Assembly (NCBI GenBank): GCA_019352135.1
Contig: JABBNX010000004.1
Location: forward strand, 1 to 64,000
Direction: 5' to 3'
From: Pseudomonadota bacterium
GTDB taxonomy: Bacteria > Desulfobacterota > Desulfuromonadia > Geobacterales > Pseudopelobacteraceae
DNA: 64,000 nucleotides
A model generated the notes under the pieces. That model was not told the origin of the DNA. It made no database searches and was given only the letters and a program-made list of their open reading frames with translations. Of this stretch, positions 47,471 through 58,211 are shown in pieces. Position 1 is the stretch's first letter. Every line of letters begins with the position of its first letter. The position numbers were made by a program, and so were the translations under genes.

Positions 47471-48478
47471 GTGAAAATCCTTATCCTGGCGAACATGGGC
47501 GAATCCCTGACCGGCGGCGGCACCTATCAGGCTAATGTCCTGAGGGAACTCGCCAAACGGCATACTGTCAAGGTCTATGAGTCCGATGCTGACCTGGATG
47601 CGGAGTGGGATATCGCCCACTGCCTCAACCTGAAACACCTCTCGCCTGATGTGGCGAAAAAGCTGCGCTGCCCGCTGGTGGTGGACAGCCACGATTATTA
47701 CTGGGTGCGCTATTTCCATTTTTTCTGCCTCGATTTTCCGGTGCGGTTTCTGTTGCAGCAGTACAGGAAGTTCACGTATAAACGGCTTTTTAAATATATC
47801 GACGGCATTATGCTGCACGGCCAGTATGTGTATGACCTTTACGAGCACCCCCATAAATACCTGAACTTCTACTACGGCCTTGACTATAGCGAGATAGAGT
47901 CCCGGCCGTGGGAGGAAAAGGAGAACCTGATTCTGTTTGTAGGGGGGGATTATTTCCGCAAGGGGATTCACCGCCTGCTGCGCGCTTTGCCGCTGGTGCT
48001 CAAAAAAGTGCCCGATGCACGCCTGATGGTGATCGGCAATGACTACGGCTACGTCAAGATGTTTGCCCGTTTTCTTGCCCGGGGGCTGCCGGTGGAGTTC
48101 GTCTACGGCATGCCCCGCGCCGAACTGTACAAAACCTATGGCAAGGCCAAGGCGTTTGTCATGCCGTCGGAGATCGAGGCGATCCCGCTGGTGTCGACCG
48201 AGGCTACCATGGCCGGGGTGCCACCCATTCTCTCCGATGCCGGCGGGAACCCCGAGATCGTCCTGGATGGCAAGACCGGTTTCATCGTGCCGCTCGACGA
48301 TTATTCTCTGCTTGCTGACCGGATCGTACAGTGCTTGGCCGACCGGGATCTTTCGGAGCGTCTTGTGGCTCAGGGGAAGGAATTTCTTGGCCAGTTTACC
48401 ACGGATAGAATGATTGGGCGGTTAGAGGAAATCTATGAGGCGGTGATCACTGAACACTCAAAAAGGCGCCAATTATGA
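47471..48478 (+). CDS. Glycosyltransferase family 4
   Basis: MKILILANMGESLTGGGTYQANVL, FVMPSEIEAIPLVSTEATMAGVPPILSDAGGNPEIV. Confidence 0.9.
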   Translation: MKILILANMGESLTGGGTYQANVLRELAKRHTVKVYESDADLDAEWDIAHCLNLKHLSPDVAKKLRCPLVVDSHDYYWVRYFHFFCLDFPVRFLLQQYRKFTYKRLFKYIDGIMLHGQYVYDLYEHPHKYLNFYYGLDYSEIESRPWEEKENLILFVGGDYFRKGIHRLLRALPLVLKKVPDARLMVIGNDYGYVKMFARFLARGLPVEFVYGMPRAELYKTYGKAKAFVMPSEIEAIPLVSTEATMAGVPPILSDAGGNPEIVLDGKTGFIVPLDDYSLLADRIVQCLADRDLSERLVAQGKEFLGQFTTDRMIGRLEEIYEAVITEHSKRRQL

Positions 48479-49443
48479 ACGACCACAACAACTTCTATAG
48501 CGGCAAAAAAGTGCTCATCACCGGTGGACTTGGTTTTATCGGATTGAATGTTTCACAGCGTCTCCTTGAACTGGGTGCGATTGTAACAGTCCTGGATAAT
48601 TTTATGCCGACGGATGTTTCCAAGCCGCTGGCTGAAGTCCTCGGTCATATCAAAGTTGCTATTGCAGACATCAGGGATGAAGAGAAGGTCGAGCGGGTTG
48701 TCCGGGATCAGGAGGTGATCTTCAACCTGGCCGGCAAGTCGGGGGCGGCTGACAGCAACAAGACGCCGCTCAACGATCTGGACGTTAATTGCCGCGGCCA
48801 CTTGACGGTGCTGGAAGCCTGTCGTGCCTTTAATCCTGGAGTGACCATCGTTTTTCCCAGCAGTCGCCTGGTCTACGGAAAACCGCTCTACCTGCCGGTT
48901 GACGAAAAACATCCGTTGGCTCCGGAATCGATCTATGCTGCTCATAAGCTGGCGGTAGAAAATTATCATCTCATCTATGACAAACTGCATGGCCTCAAGG
49001 CTACGGTGCTGCGCATCTCAAACCCCTACGGCCCCTTCCAGGCCGGAGAGGGAAGGGCCTACGGGATTGCCAACAGCTTCATCCAGGCGGCGGTATCAGG
49101 AAGGTCGATCACGCTGTTCGGAGATGGTAGTCAGCGGCGTGATTATCTGTATATCGACGATCTCGTCATAGCCCTTCTGCGCGCTGCGTCCGTGCCGGAA
49201 TCCCGCGGCAGGATCTACAATATCGGCGACGGCCAGGGGACGAGCCTGCTGGAATTGGCAGAAATGGCTGTTGCTGCGGCCGGGCAGGGAAGTATTGTTC
49301 ATGTACCCTGGCCGAATGAATATATGGCCATTGAAACCGGTGATTACCTGTCCGACATCAGCCTGGCACGGCATGATCTGGGTTGGGCCCCGAGGGCGGA
49401 GATCCACGAGGGGATTAAGCGTACGGTAGTCAGTTACCAGTAA
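48475..49443 (+). CDS. NAD-dependent epimerase/dehydratase
   Basis: KVLITGGLGFIGLNVSQRLLELGAIVTVLDNF, SIYAAHKLAVENY. Confidence 0.92.
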   Translation: MNDHNNFYSGKKVLITGGLGFIGLNVSQRLLELGAIVTVLDNFMPTDVSKPLAEVLGHIKVAIADIRDEEKVERVVRDQEVIFNLAGKSGAADSNKTPLNDLDVNCRGHLTVLEACRAFNPGVTIVFPSSRLVYGKPLYLPVDEKHPLAPESIYAAHKLAVENYHLIYDKLHGLKATVLRISNPYGPFQAGEGRAYGIANSFIQAAVSGRSITLFGDGSQRRDYLYIDDLVIALLRAASVPESRGRIYNIGDGQGTSLLELAEMAVAAAGQGSIVHVPWPNEYMAIETGDYLSDISLARHDLGWAPRAEIHEGIKRTVVSYQ

Positions 49444-49507
49444 TCAGTAAAAACAGCTTACTCATCACTCATCACTCGTTATTCGTCACTGCCTTTAAGG
49501 AGAAATA

Positions 49508-51982
49508 ATGTCAGACAAAAAAACGGGTATTCTGGAGCGTGATTCCTTCTACGTTGTGCTGATGACGATCATCATCATCGGGTTTTTCAGGAGAATCCTC
49601 TTTACCGACCAGATTATCCGGGCCTCCGACGTAATCACCCAGTTTTTCTGGGGTGCAAAAGCAGTTAAGGAACAGTCGTTGCTGCAGTTTGTCCAGGGCA
49701 TCCCCACTATTTTTCAGGTCAGCTGGGATACGTTAAGCGATGGCGGTCGGACCCTGGAAGGGGGGTGGAACGCTATCGGTCTCCTGTTTCATCGGTACTT
49801 CATCCAGCATTTTTTCCCCTTTCCCTCCAGTATTGCCTGGCTGGTTGTCCTGGCCATGTGTTGGGGGGCAATCGGTACATTCTTCTATTGCCGCCAGATC
49901 GGGGTCGATCGTCTGGGCGCTTTCACGGCAGGACTTCTTTATGTAATCTGCACCGAGAATGCGTCGTTGATCAACGCCGGCCATATCCAGAAATTCGAGG
50001 CGATCTGCTGGTTCCCCTGGATTTTTCTGTACATGGAAAAGAGTTTGAAAAGCGGAAGACTCTATTATTATGCCTTGACGGCGCTGATGCTGGCGATCCA
50101 GTTTTTCCACATGCACTGGCAGATTTCGTTCTATTCGTGTCTGGCTGTCGGGGCGTACTGGCTCTGGTATGCGGCGGGAAGATTCCGGGAGCAAAGGGGA
50201 GAGTACGGCAGGCAGTTCACAAAGGATTTCCTGCTGGCGGCGGTGTTGGCGGCACTTTTTTTCAGCACCATAGCCATGTCGTTTGCCCCGCTCTACAGTT
50301 GGTCGTAGCAGTCCGAGCGGGGTGAGGCAATAGGGGGAACTGTCGGCCAGGGATCCACGCAGGCCGCTGAGAAGGGTATCGGCTATGACGAAGGTATGAG
50401 TTGGTCCATCCCTCCCGAAGAGCTCTTGACCTATATCGTACCGGGCCTGTTCGGTTATTCCCGCCAGGAAGGAGGCGATATTCCGGCCCCCGGCCAGGTC
50501 TATTACTGGGGCCGGATGCGCTTTACCCAGACCAGCGACTATCTTGGGTTGCTGCCCTGGTTTCTCATACCGCTTCCCCTTTTATTCAGGCGGGACCGTT
50601 ACACCGGCTTCCTGGCCTTCCTTATGGCGGCAACCATGGTTATGGCCCTGGGCAAATACACCTTCGTGTACCGCTTTATGTTCGAATATCTTCCCGCTTT
50701 CTCCAGTTTTCGCGTGCCGAAGATGATCCTCTTTCTGTTTGCCTTTGGCGCTGCCGTATTGGCGGGACGCGGGATGGACGTACTGGCTGACGAATCGGTG
50801 GAAAAAAAGCGGCTTGACCCGTGGTTCTGGTGGTGTGGTGGCGTTACTGTGTTGATTGGATTAATCTGTGTTTCGGTTTTGATAGCGCGGCAACCGATCA
50901 TGGCGGCAATGGAAGAGTTTATTACAGCACCTACGCGCTATCAGAATGGGCCAGGACTTGTTGGGGAACGATTCGGCTTTATGTTGCGTGACGGATTACT
51001 CTCTTTCGGGATGGCTGCAGTCTATCTGGCTGTGATTATTGCCTGGTTCAAAAAACGGCTCCCGACTAAGTTGTTTCTTCCCTTATTGGTACTCCTGGCA
51101 CTATGCGACCTGTGGCGCGTCAATACCCGTTTTCTTGTGGTAACTTCGCCTCCTGCCGCCAAGCAGGAAAGCGTAAAGAACGACATAGTCACCTTTCTTA
51201 AGCCGCGTATCGGTACGTACCGTATGCAGCCCCTGAATAACGAGAATGCGCACTTTTATGCCGACAACGGCTTTGCCAACATATCAGCGTATGTGACCAT
51301 CAGCGAACGTCGCTACAAACAATTCCTGGATGCAATGTCGCTCATGAGTCCCATGCCGGACATCATGAACCTGAAATATCTGGTGATGAACACCAGTGAT
51401 TTCGAATCGCAAAAAAAGGAACTTGAACCAAAATATGCGCTGGTCTTTGTCTCCTCTACTGGTTCAGTTGTCCTTGAGAACAGAACAGTCATGCCGAAGG
51501 CCTGGTTGGTACCTTCGGTAGTGGTGATTCCAGACCCCGGACAGCGTCTCGGAATCATGGCAAATGACCCGAGATTCAAACCGAACCAGATCGCTATAGT
51601 TGAGTCACCTCCTCCTTTTCTGCTTGAACCGTATCCGGCTTCATCTCCCGCAGGATCGGCCGAGGTAACCGTCTATGAGCCGAACCGGATTGTGGTAAAG
51701 GCCCAGGCGCTCAAAAACAGTCTGCTGGTCATTGGTGAAAAATATTATCGCTGGTGGAACGCCACTGTGGATGGCAAAAAGGCCGAGATCGTCCCGGTCG
51801 ATCACGTTCTGCGCGGGGTGTATCTGCAGCCCGGCAATCATCGGGTGGAGTTGGTCTTTGATCCACTGCCGTTCAAAATTGGCAAGTACCTGACATTGGC
51901 GTCTTTGGCGTTTTTTGCGGTGATGGTGCTTCGGGAAATGTGGGCGAGGCAGAGGCGGCGGCTTGAGGGCTGGATATCGTGA
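49508..51982 (+). pseudogene. YfhO-like large membrane protein interrupted by an in-frame TAG at 50306-50308
   Basis: ORFs 49508-50308 and 50396-51982 are in the same frame; the 29 codons after the TAG are open and continue into the second ORF. Confidence 0.75.
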
Positions 51983-52083
51983 TAAGCTTCGTCCGCGCTA
52001 TTCCGTTTACAGAAGTAGAACTTGTCTACTGTGCCAATTTCTTAAATGCTGAAATATATTAATTTAGCATTTTAAGTGTCCTG

Positions 52084-53730
52084 TTGAAGGCTAGAGGGGT
52101 CAAAAACGTGGGTAAAGTTTTTAATTATATAAATATAAAAAACAATCTCCTGGTGCCGCTGTCGCTTTTTGTTCTTGCTTTCGGCTTACGGTATCATTTT
52201 CTCACTACCTATAACTATCCTTTGATGATCCATGAACAGGATGGCGTTGCTTATATGGATTTTGCAAAGCAACTACTGCATTGGAACTTGCTAAACTATA
52301 CTTTGCCACCTTTGTATCCGGCTATTATTGCTGCGTTCTCATTTTTGCCTGTTCCGCTTGAATTCGCAGCACGGCTGGCCTCAATTACAATGGACGCACT
52401 GACAGTCATTCCTCTTTGTTACCTTGCAGGCAAATATCTTGGTCCAGTTGGCGGGTTTGCCACCGGCATCCTCTGGGGGTTCTTTTCTTTCAGCCTTTAT
52501 TTTACCGTTTCTCCACTTAGCCAGTCGAGCTATCTCTGTTGTCTCCTGGCCGGCGTTGCCTTGCTATATCGGGGTCTTGAAGAGGAGCTGTGTGAAGTAT
52601 GGTTGATTGCTGCTGGGGCGTGTTTCGCATTTGCCTATCTGGCAAGGGTAGAGGGGATCATCGGTTTTGGCGGCGGTCTTTTTCTCTGTTTAATTCAGTT
52701 TTTGAGAAAAGGGAAAGATTTTAGGTCAAAAGTCGTTCACCTGTTCTTCTACTTGTCCGGTTTCCTTGTTGCTGCAGGGCCTTACTTAATATTTATCCAT
52801 AACCGGGTCGGCTATTGGACTATTTCTGTCAGGGGTGAACAAGAATTGAAAACACCTGATGCTGTGAACACTCTTAATGCTGCTGGCACGCTTGTTAAAA
52901 ACACAACATCAGGGCTTTCACTCTGGACCAAGAACTTCGGATCTCTTTCGGATTTTATGGTGTTTGTCGGCAATAACGTGAAAGGTTATTTTTTGGTGTA
53001 CGAAAGGATTTTCCCATTATGGGTGCATGGCTTATGTCTAGTCGGTGTAGTCCTGCTGATTGCTACCAAAGGTTGGCGACGTGCATGCTATCCAATCCTA
53101 CTGTTGATTGTGATAACTCCAATATTTCTTTTGAATATTCCCAAAACCCCCTCTTATTTTTATCCTGTTTTTCCATTCGTTTTTATTTGTCTTTTGATGG
53201 GTTATGAAGGGGTTATTACTGGATTTAGCTACGTTTATAGAAGATATGCAGGGGGAACTGCGGCATTTATATTAAATAAAACATATGGTATTCTTCTTAC
53301 CGTGCCAGTTTTTGTGCTAGTCCCTAAGTTTTACGTTGATGCAGACAATGCGTTTCAGGACCCTGGACTTGTGCAACAGGCAAAGCTGACAGAAAAAATT
53401 TATAAAGATGCTGGCGAGTTTATTCTTCATAATTCTGCTCAAGGTGAAACAGTGATTACGCGGTGGGGACTCGTGTCATATTATGCTGATCGGCCACTTA
53501 TGATCTTGCCAAAAGGAGCTGTACAGGACGTTGTAAACTTTGCCAGGAAAAACGGTGCACGCTTCATGGTGATTGATTCCATCGCTGTATATTCTCGAAG
53601 ACAGGAATTGGAAGAGCTTCTGAACCCTCTTTTTGGCAAAACCGTTAATCAGGCCTACGGCCTTCATATTATACACTTAAAGGTAGATTCTGAACTTGGC
53701 GAAGGGTACGTGATATACAAGCTGTTATGA
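52084..53730 (+). CDS. Glycosyltransferase family 39-like membrane protein
   Basis: 548-aa polytopic protein, HEQDGVAYMDFAKQLL, LPPLYPAIIAAF; exact start uncertain. Confidence 0.78.
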   Translation: MKARGVKNVGKVFNYINIKNNLLVPLSLFVLAFGLRYHFLTTYNYPLMIHEQDGVAYMDFAKQLLHWNLLNYTLPPLYPAIIAAFSFLPVPLEFAARLASITMDALTVIPLCYLAGKYLGPVGGFATGILWGFFSFSLYFTVSPLSQSSYLCCLLAGVALLYRGLEEELCEVWLIAAGACFAFAYLARVEGIIGFGGGLFLCLIQFLRKGKDFRSKVVHLFFYLSGFLVAAGPYLIFIHNRVGYWTISVRGEQELKTPDAVNTLNAAGTLVKNTTSGLSLWTKNFGSLSDFMVFVGNNVKGYFLVYERIFPLWVHGLCLVGVVLLIATKGWRRACYPILLLIVITPIFLLNIPKTPSYFYPVFPFVFICLLMGYEGVITGFSYVYRRYAGGTAAFILNKTYGILLTVPVFVLVPKFYVDADNAFQDPGLVQQAKLTEKIYKDAGEFILHNSAQGETVITRWGLVSYYADRPLMILPKGAVQDVVNFARKNGARFMVIDSIAVYSRRQELEELLNPLFGKTVNQAYGLHIIHLKVDSELGEGYVIYKLL

Positions 53731-53777
53731 CATCTTGTACTGGCTTTGTTCATGTGAGAAAAACTAGTGGGGGAAAA

Positions 53778-54725
53778 ATGCGGGTAGCGGTAGTCATTCC
53801 GTCGTTCAAGGTAAAGAAACACGTTCTGAATGTCATTGCCGGTATTGGGCCTGAAGTTCAGATTATTTATGTAGTTGATGACTATTGCCCGGAATATTCT
53901 GGAACGTATGTTGAGTCGGCGTGCCAGGACGAGCGAGTACGTATTTTGTTTCATGAAGAGAACCAGGGAGTGGGTGGGGCAACCCTTACAGGTTATCGTC
54001 GAGCTTTGCTGGATGGCGTTGATATAATCGTCAAGCTTGACGGCGACGGCCAGATGGACCCTGGGCAGATTCCGACTCTTGTTTCGCCGATAGTAAGAGG
54101 TTTGGCTGATTACACAAAAGGTAACCGCTTTTACTATCTGGAAGGTGTGCAGCAGATGCCGCTGGTACGTTTGCTCGGAAATGCGGCCCTGTCGTTTATT
54201 GCCAAATTTTCCACTGGGTACTGGGATATCTTTGATCCAACCAACGGTTTTACTGCTGTGTATGCCAAGGTGGTGGAACGTCTTCCCTTGGAAAAGATCG
54301 ACAAACGTTATTTTTTCGAGTCGGACATGCTGTTCCGGCTCAACACGGTCCGTGCCGTGGTGATGGATGTACCGGTTTCTGCCAAGTATGCAGATGAAGA
54401 AAGTAGTCTTAATGTATACCGATCAATCCCGGAATTTGCCTGCAAGCATATGCGGAACGCCCTTAAAAGGATCTTCTACAATTATTATCTACGCGATTTC
54501 AGCGTAGTATCACTTGAGCTGTTTTTAGGTGTTGCAATTTTACTTTTCGGCATTTTGGTTGGGAGCAAGGCGTGGATACATTCTGTGCAAACTGGAATTG
54601 TGGCAACCAGCGGCACTGTAATGCTTGCTGCCCTGCCCACGCTTATAGGTATCCAACTTCTTTTGTCATTTTTAACTGCTGACTCCGGAAACGTGCCAAA
54701 GATTCCCTTGCACAAACGATTGTAG
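53778..54725 (+). CDS. Glycosyltransferase family 2 (dolichyl-phosphate mannose synthase-like)
   Basis: VAVVIPSFKVKKHVLNVIAGI, VKLDGDGQMDPGQIPTLV; C-terminal transmembrane segments. Confidence 0.9.
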   Translation: MRVAVVIPSFKVKKHVLNVIAGIGPEVQIIYVVDDYCPEYSGTYVESACQDERVRILFHEENQGVGGATLTGYRRALLDGVDIIVKLDGDGQMDPGQIPTLVSPIVRGLADYTKGNRFYYLEGVQQMPLVRLLGNAALSFIAKFSTGYWDIFDPTNGFTAVYAKVVERLPLEKIDKRYFFESDMLFRLNTVRAVVMDVPVSAKYADEESSLNVYRSIPEFACKHMRNALKRIFYNYYLRDFSVVSLELFLGVAILLFGILVGSKAWIHSVQTGIVATSGTVMLAALPTLIGIQLLLSFLTADSGNVPKIPLHKRL

Positions 54726-54750
54726 CTTCTTAATATTGACGGTAAAGTAT

Positions 54751-55464
54751 ATGCCCAACGCAACTATTGATGAACTCCGCACCTGTGATCTTCGTATCAG
54801 CCAGCCCCGCCAAGGTTATCGTTATTCGTTGGATCCCTTGCTCTTGGCCCGCTTTTGCCGGGAAGTGAAACCTGGTGGAAGCATCGTTGACCTTGGAGCC
54901 GGGTGCGGCATCATCTCTCTGGTGCTTGCCCGTATCAACACGACTGCTTTAGTAACTGCGGTCGAAAATAATCCTGAAATGGCCGCGCTTGTCGAACAAA
55001 ATATTCATAATAACGGCCTTGCCGGGAGGGCTTCTGTCCTAGCTGAAGATGTCATGGATCTGCGTAAAAAATATCCTGTATCAACCTTTGATCTGGTCGT
55101 ATCCAATCCACCGTTCCGGAAATCGGGAAGTGGTAAAGTCAGTCCGTTGGCCGGGCGCGACAGTGCACGCCATGAAACGACTGCCGGTCTTGCAGATTTT
55201 CTTGCTGCAGCCAAATATCTGGTAAAACCATCGGGTAAAATATGTTTTATCCAACTCCCGTCGCGTTTGCCGGAATTCATGGCGCTCGCTGCAGAGTTGA
55301 AATTGTCTGTGTTGCGGCTGCGGATGATTCACAGCAATGCAGAGTCACCGGCAACCATGTTCATGGCCGAATTGGCCAAAGGGAGACGCTGCGAGTCGGT
55401 TGTGCAGTCACCATTGTTCGTGCGGGATATGGATGGGGTGTATACGGATGAAGTTTGGCAGTAA
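54751..55464 (+). CDS. tRNA1(Val) (adenine(37)-N6)-methyltransferase-like protein
   Basis: QPRQGYRYSLDPLLLARFC, VDLGAGCGIISLVLA, DLVVSNPPFRKSGSG. Confidence 0.88.
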   Translation: MPNATIDELRTCDLRISQPRQGYRYSLDPLLLARFCREVKPGGSIVDLGAGCGIISLVLARINTTALVTAVENNPEMAALVEQNIHNNGLAGRASVLAEDVMDLRKKYPVSTFDLVVSNPPFRKSGSGKVSPLAGRDSARHETTAGLADFLAAAKYLVKPSGKICFIQLPSRLPEFMALAAELKLSVLRLRMIHSNAESPATMFMAELAKGRRCESVVQSPLFVRDMDGVYTDEVWQ

Positions 55465-55536
55465 TTGTGAAAATAAAAAAACCTCCGAGGTTTCAAAAAC
55501 TCCGGAGGCTTGATTGTTTATGCGTGCATATTTGTG

Positions 55537-56403
55537 TCAGTCCTTGACCAGCAGGATCAACTCCATCGTGTCACCACCTATGATGTGAATCGGGAAGCTG
55601 AGTGCCGTATAACCGGCGGTTATAGGCAGGCCTTGTGCCGGCGGGTGAACCGTGACCGGCGGGTTGATGTTGACGATGACTCCCATCTGGGACGCTTTGG
55701 CCGCCACGTTGCCGCAGACGACATTGACGAACTCCATGACGGTGTCTTCCAGTACTTCAGCCGGTTCATCATCTACGGATTCTTCGCTCAGAATAGCTCT
55801 GGCGATCGATTTTTGCAGTTCCTCAGAAACCGAGATGATATAGCGTGCCTCAACATCACCGGCCATGTCCATGGCTGCCAGCATGAAACGAGGGGGGATG
55901 ACAGTTGCTACAGCGCATTTTCCGGGCCGGAACTGCAGGTCAAGCACACGGGTGATCATTTTGTAGGTAAGATCAACCGTCATTTCCCAGATCTTTTCAT
56001 TGGCAGAGCTGATAGGAAGCTCAATGCCGTTCGATACGTACTCGGCTTGATCGGCCTTGAAGGCATCAAGCTGTTTCTGCAGCTCATCTTGTGTCAGAGC
56101 CCCGACCTGTACCAGCGCTTCGCCGATGTACAGATGGGTGTTTTTCTGCCGAGTAACAATATCATTCATCTGCACGAGTGTCAGAAAACCCATTTCAACC
56201 AGCAAATCCCCCAGTTTCATATCCTTGGACATCTGGGCGTTGTGGGCTCTCTGGATATCCGCCGGCGTAACCAGCTTCATTGCTACGGCCATCTCGCCAA
56301 ATTTCAGGTTGTTGTTGTCCTGAAGATTGATAGCTCCCAGCAGCGCGTCGCTGGTGACGATGCCACGTTCAACTAAAAACTGTCCGAAAAATTTAACCGC
56401 CAT
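55537..56403 (-). CDS. CheX-like chemotaxis phosphatase domain protein with N-terminal MshEN/GspE-N-like repeats
   Basis: Three FGQFLVERGIVTSDALLGAINLQ-type modules, then a CheX-like domain (EDTVMEFVNVVCGNVAAKASQMG). Confidence 0.75.
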   Translation of the reverse strand: MAVKFFGQFLVERGIVTSDALLGAINLQDNNNLKFGEMAVAMKLVTPADIQRAHNAQMSKDMKLGDLLVEMGFLTLVQMNDIVTRQKNTHLYIGEALVQVGALTQDELQKQLDAFKADQAEYVSNGIELPISSANEKIWEMTVDLTYKMITRVLDLQFRPGKCAVATVIPPRFMLAAMDMAGDVEARYIISVSEELQKSIARAILSEESVDDEPAEVLEDTVMEFVNVVCGNVAAKASQMGVIVNINPPVTVHPPAQGLPITAGYTALSFPIHIIGGDTMELILLVKD

Positions 56404-56439
56404 AGTCCGCCTCGTGTCTAAATCATGGATTTTGATGAA

Positions 56440-56799
56440 TCAGAGTTCCCGCAAGATGCGCAGAACGGTTTCTGCATCGAACGGTTTCGATATGACATTT
56501 TTGGCGCCAAGTCTCAGCGCTTCGGTGAATTTGTCGCCTACCCCGCCGAGGGATGTCACCATCACAACCTTGACCTCTTTATCCATAACTGAAAGTGTCC
56601 GGAGCGCTGTCAACCCGTCCATACCGGGCATGTTCATATCCATGCAGATAATGTCCGGATCTTCAGTATGATTCATCTTGATCGCTTCGGCGCCATTTTT
56701 TGCGTGTCCGACACAGGTGAAGTCGCTTGATTCACTGATTATTTTCTCAAGCTGTCGGGCAACAGAGAGGCTGTCATCAACTACGAGAACTTTTTTCAT
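56440..56799 (-). CDS. CheY-like response regulator
   Basis: MKKVLVVDDSLSVARQLEKII...DIICMDMNMPGMDGLTALR...SKPF. Confidence 0.93.
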   Translation of the reverse strand: MKKVLVVDDSLSVARQLEKIISESSDFTCVGHAKNGAEAIKMNHTEDPDIICMDMNMPGMDGLTALRTLSVMDKEVKVVMVTSLGGVGDKFTEALRLGAKNVISKPFDAETVLRILREL

Positions 56800-56981
56800 T
56801 TCCACGTTTCCTCCTGATGGATTGCTACTGTCCAAATATGCCATAAACCACTGATTAACACCGAAACCACGGGGGAATGTATCTGAAAGCCACACAAATG
56901 TCAAAAGTATGTTTGGCTTTCCATACGATGATTGGGTGTGCTATTATTGCTAAAATTTATCTCAAAGGAGTATCTGGAACA

Positions 56982-58001
56982 ATGAAGAAAATTCATTCAT
57001 CAAGATGGTTTATTAAAGTATTTCTGGTCGCGGCACTTGTGTCATGCGCAAGCCTTGCGAGCGCCGCTGAGCCGGAAGCAAAAAAAGAGAGTTCTGCTGC
57101 CGTTGCCCCTTCCGTTGCGGCTCCGCTTCAGGGCCCTGTCGCACGCGTCAACGGTATCGCTATTGATGCCATTGAACTCCGCCGGGCCAAGAAAGTCCTG
57201 CTGCGCGGACAGACAGTGCCGGCTGCACAGGAAGCGGCACTCGACAGACAGGCGGTTGAGCAGCTGGTATCTGCAGAGCTGCTGTATCAGGCCGCTGCAA
57301 AGATGAAGGTTGCTGATCTGGATAAAGAGATCGATGCCAAGGTGGCCCAGGGGAAAGCCCGTTTTAAAGATGAGCAGACATTCACGAAGGCGATGAAAGA
57401 CCTTGAGATGGATGAGAAGGCTCTGCGCGACTATACACGGCGTGAACTTTTGATTTCCCATTTTGTTGAAACAACCTTCGTGCCTAAAGTAACGGTTTCA
57501 GATGCGGAAATCCGTGCGTTTTATGACAAAAACCCTGATAAGTTCACACAGCCGGAAACCGTCAAAGCCAGTCACATCCTGATTGGAGTTGATGCCAAAG
57601 CCTCTGCTGACGACAAGAAAAAGGCTCGTGAAAAGGCCGAAAAACTGCGGAAAGAGTTGGCTGGCGGAGCTGATTTTGCCACATTGGCCAAGGCAAATTC
57701 AACCTGCCCCAGTAGTCAGCAGGGAGGGGATCTTGGTTATTTTGGCAAAGGGCAAATGGTGCCCGCTTTTGAAAAAGCCGCCTTTGCGCTCAAGCCTGGT
57801 GAGATGAGTGATGTTGTCGAAACTCAGTTTGGCTATCATATCATCAAACTGACAGATAAAAAGCCAGCTGTAGTAACCGGTTTCAATGATGTAAAAGAAA
57901 AAATCGGAGAATATCTCAAAGGACAGAAAGTTAATGAAGCTGTTCAGCAATATCTTGCGGATGCCAGAAAAAATGCCAAGATCGAGATCCTTTTGAAATA
58001 A
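56982..58001 (+). CDS. Exported parvulin-type peptidyl-prolyl isomerase
   Basis: Signal peptide; KASHILIGVDAKAS...SQQGGDLGYFGKGQMVPAFEKAAFALKPGEMSDVVETQFGYHIIKL. Confidence 0.93.
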   Translation: MKKIHSSRWFIKVFLVAALVSCASLASAAEPEAKKESSAAVAPSVAAPLQGPVARVNGIAIDAIELRRAKKVLLRGQTVPAAQEAALDRQAVEQLVSAELLYQAAAKMKVADLDKEIDAKVAQGKARFKDEQTFTKAMKDLEMDEKALRDYTRRELLISHFVETTFVPKVTVSDAEIRAFYDKNPDKFTQPETVKASHILIGVDAKASADDKKKAREKAEKLRKELAGGADFATLAKANSTCPSSQQGGDLGYFGKGQMVPAFEKAAFALKPGEMSDVVETQFGYHIIKLTDKKPAVVTGFNDVKEKIGEYLKGQKVNEAVQQYLADARKNAKIEILLK

Positions 58002-58034
58002 TCCGGCAGGACAGTTGATGCGTTTGATGTCTTA

Positions 58035-58069
58035 ACGGCCATCCGGAAGAATTCCGGATGGCCGTTTTT
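58035..58069 (+). terminator. Rho-independent terminator
   Basis: Perfect 14-bp stem ACGGCCATCCGGAA/TTCCGGATGGCCGT, 3-nt loop, TTTTT. Confidence 0.88.
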
Positions 58070-58211
58070 CCCTTGATGTGGTTATAAACTGCTTTCACCG
58101 TTATGGCTGGCATGGTAATAAGAACATTGTTCCGTGCCGATTCTACTATAAATGACATCAGCGATTATTTATTTCTGAGACACCTGTTTTTATCGATAAA
58201 CAAGGGGCATA

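Noticed and set aside
46442-47971. 509-aa minus-strand ORF
   Set aside because: Antisense to two clear glycosyltransferase genes; an open frame produced by GC-rich codon bias, no recognisable domains.
49440-49500. Degenerate TCACTCATCACTC repeats before ORF 49508
   Set aside because: Very short and imperfect; insufficient to call a functional repeat or CRISPR.
50306-50308. Selenocysteine insertion as explanation for the in-frame stop
   Set aside because: The codon is TAG, not TGA, so the nearby sel genes cannot account for it.
55486-55508. CCTCCG...CGGAGG hairpin between convergent genes
   Set aside because: Probably an ordinary terminator; stem is short with a long loop, so not listed as a feature.
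55510-56376. 288-aa plus-strand ORF
   Set aside because: Antisense to the CheX-like gene; low-quality sequence typical of spurious shadow ORFs.
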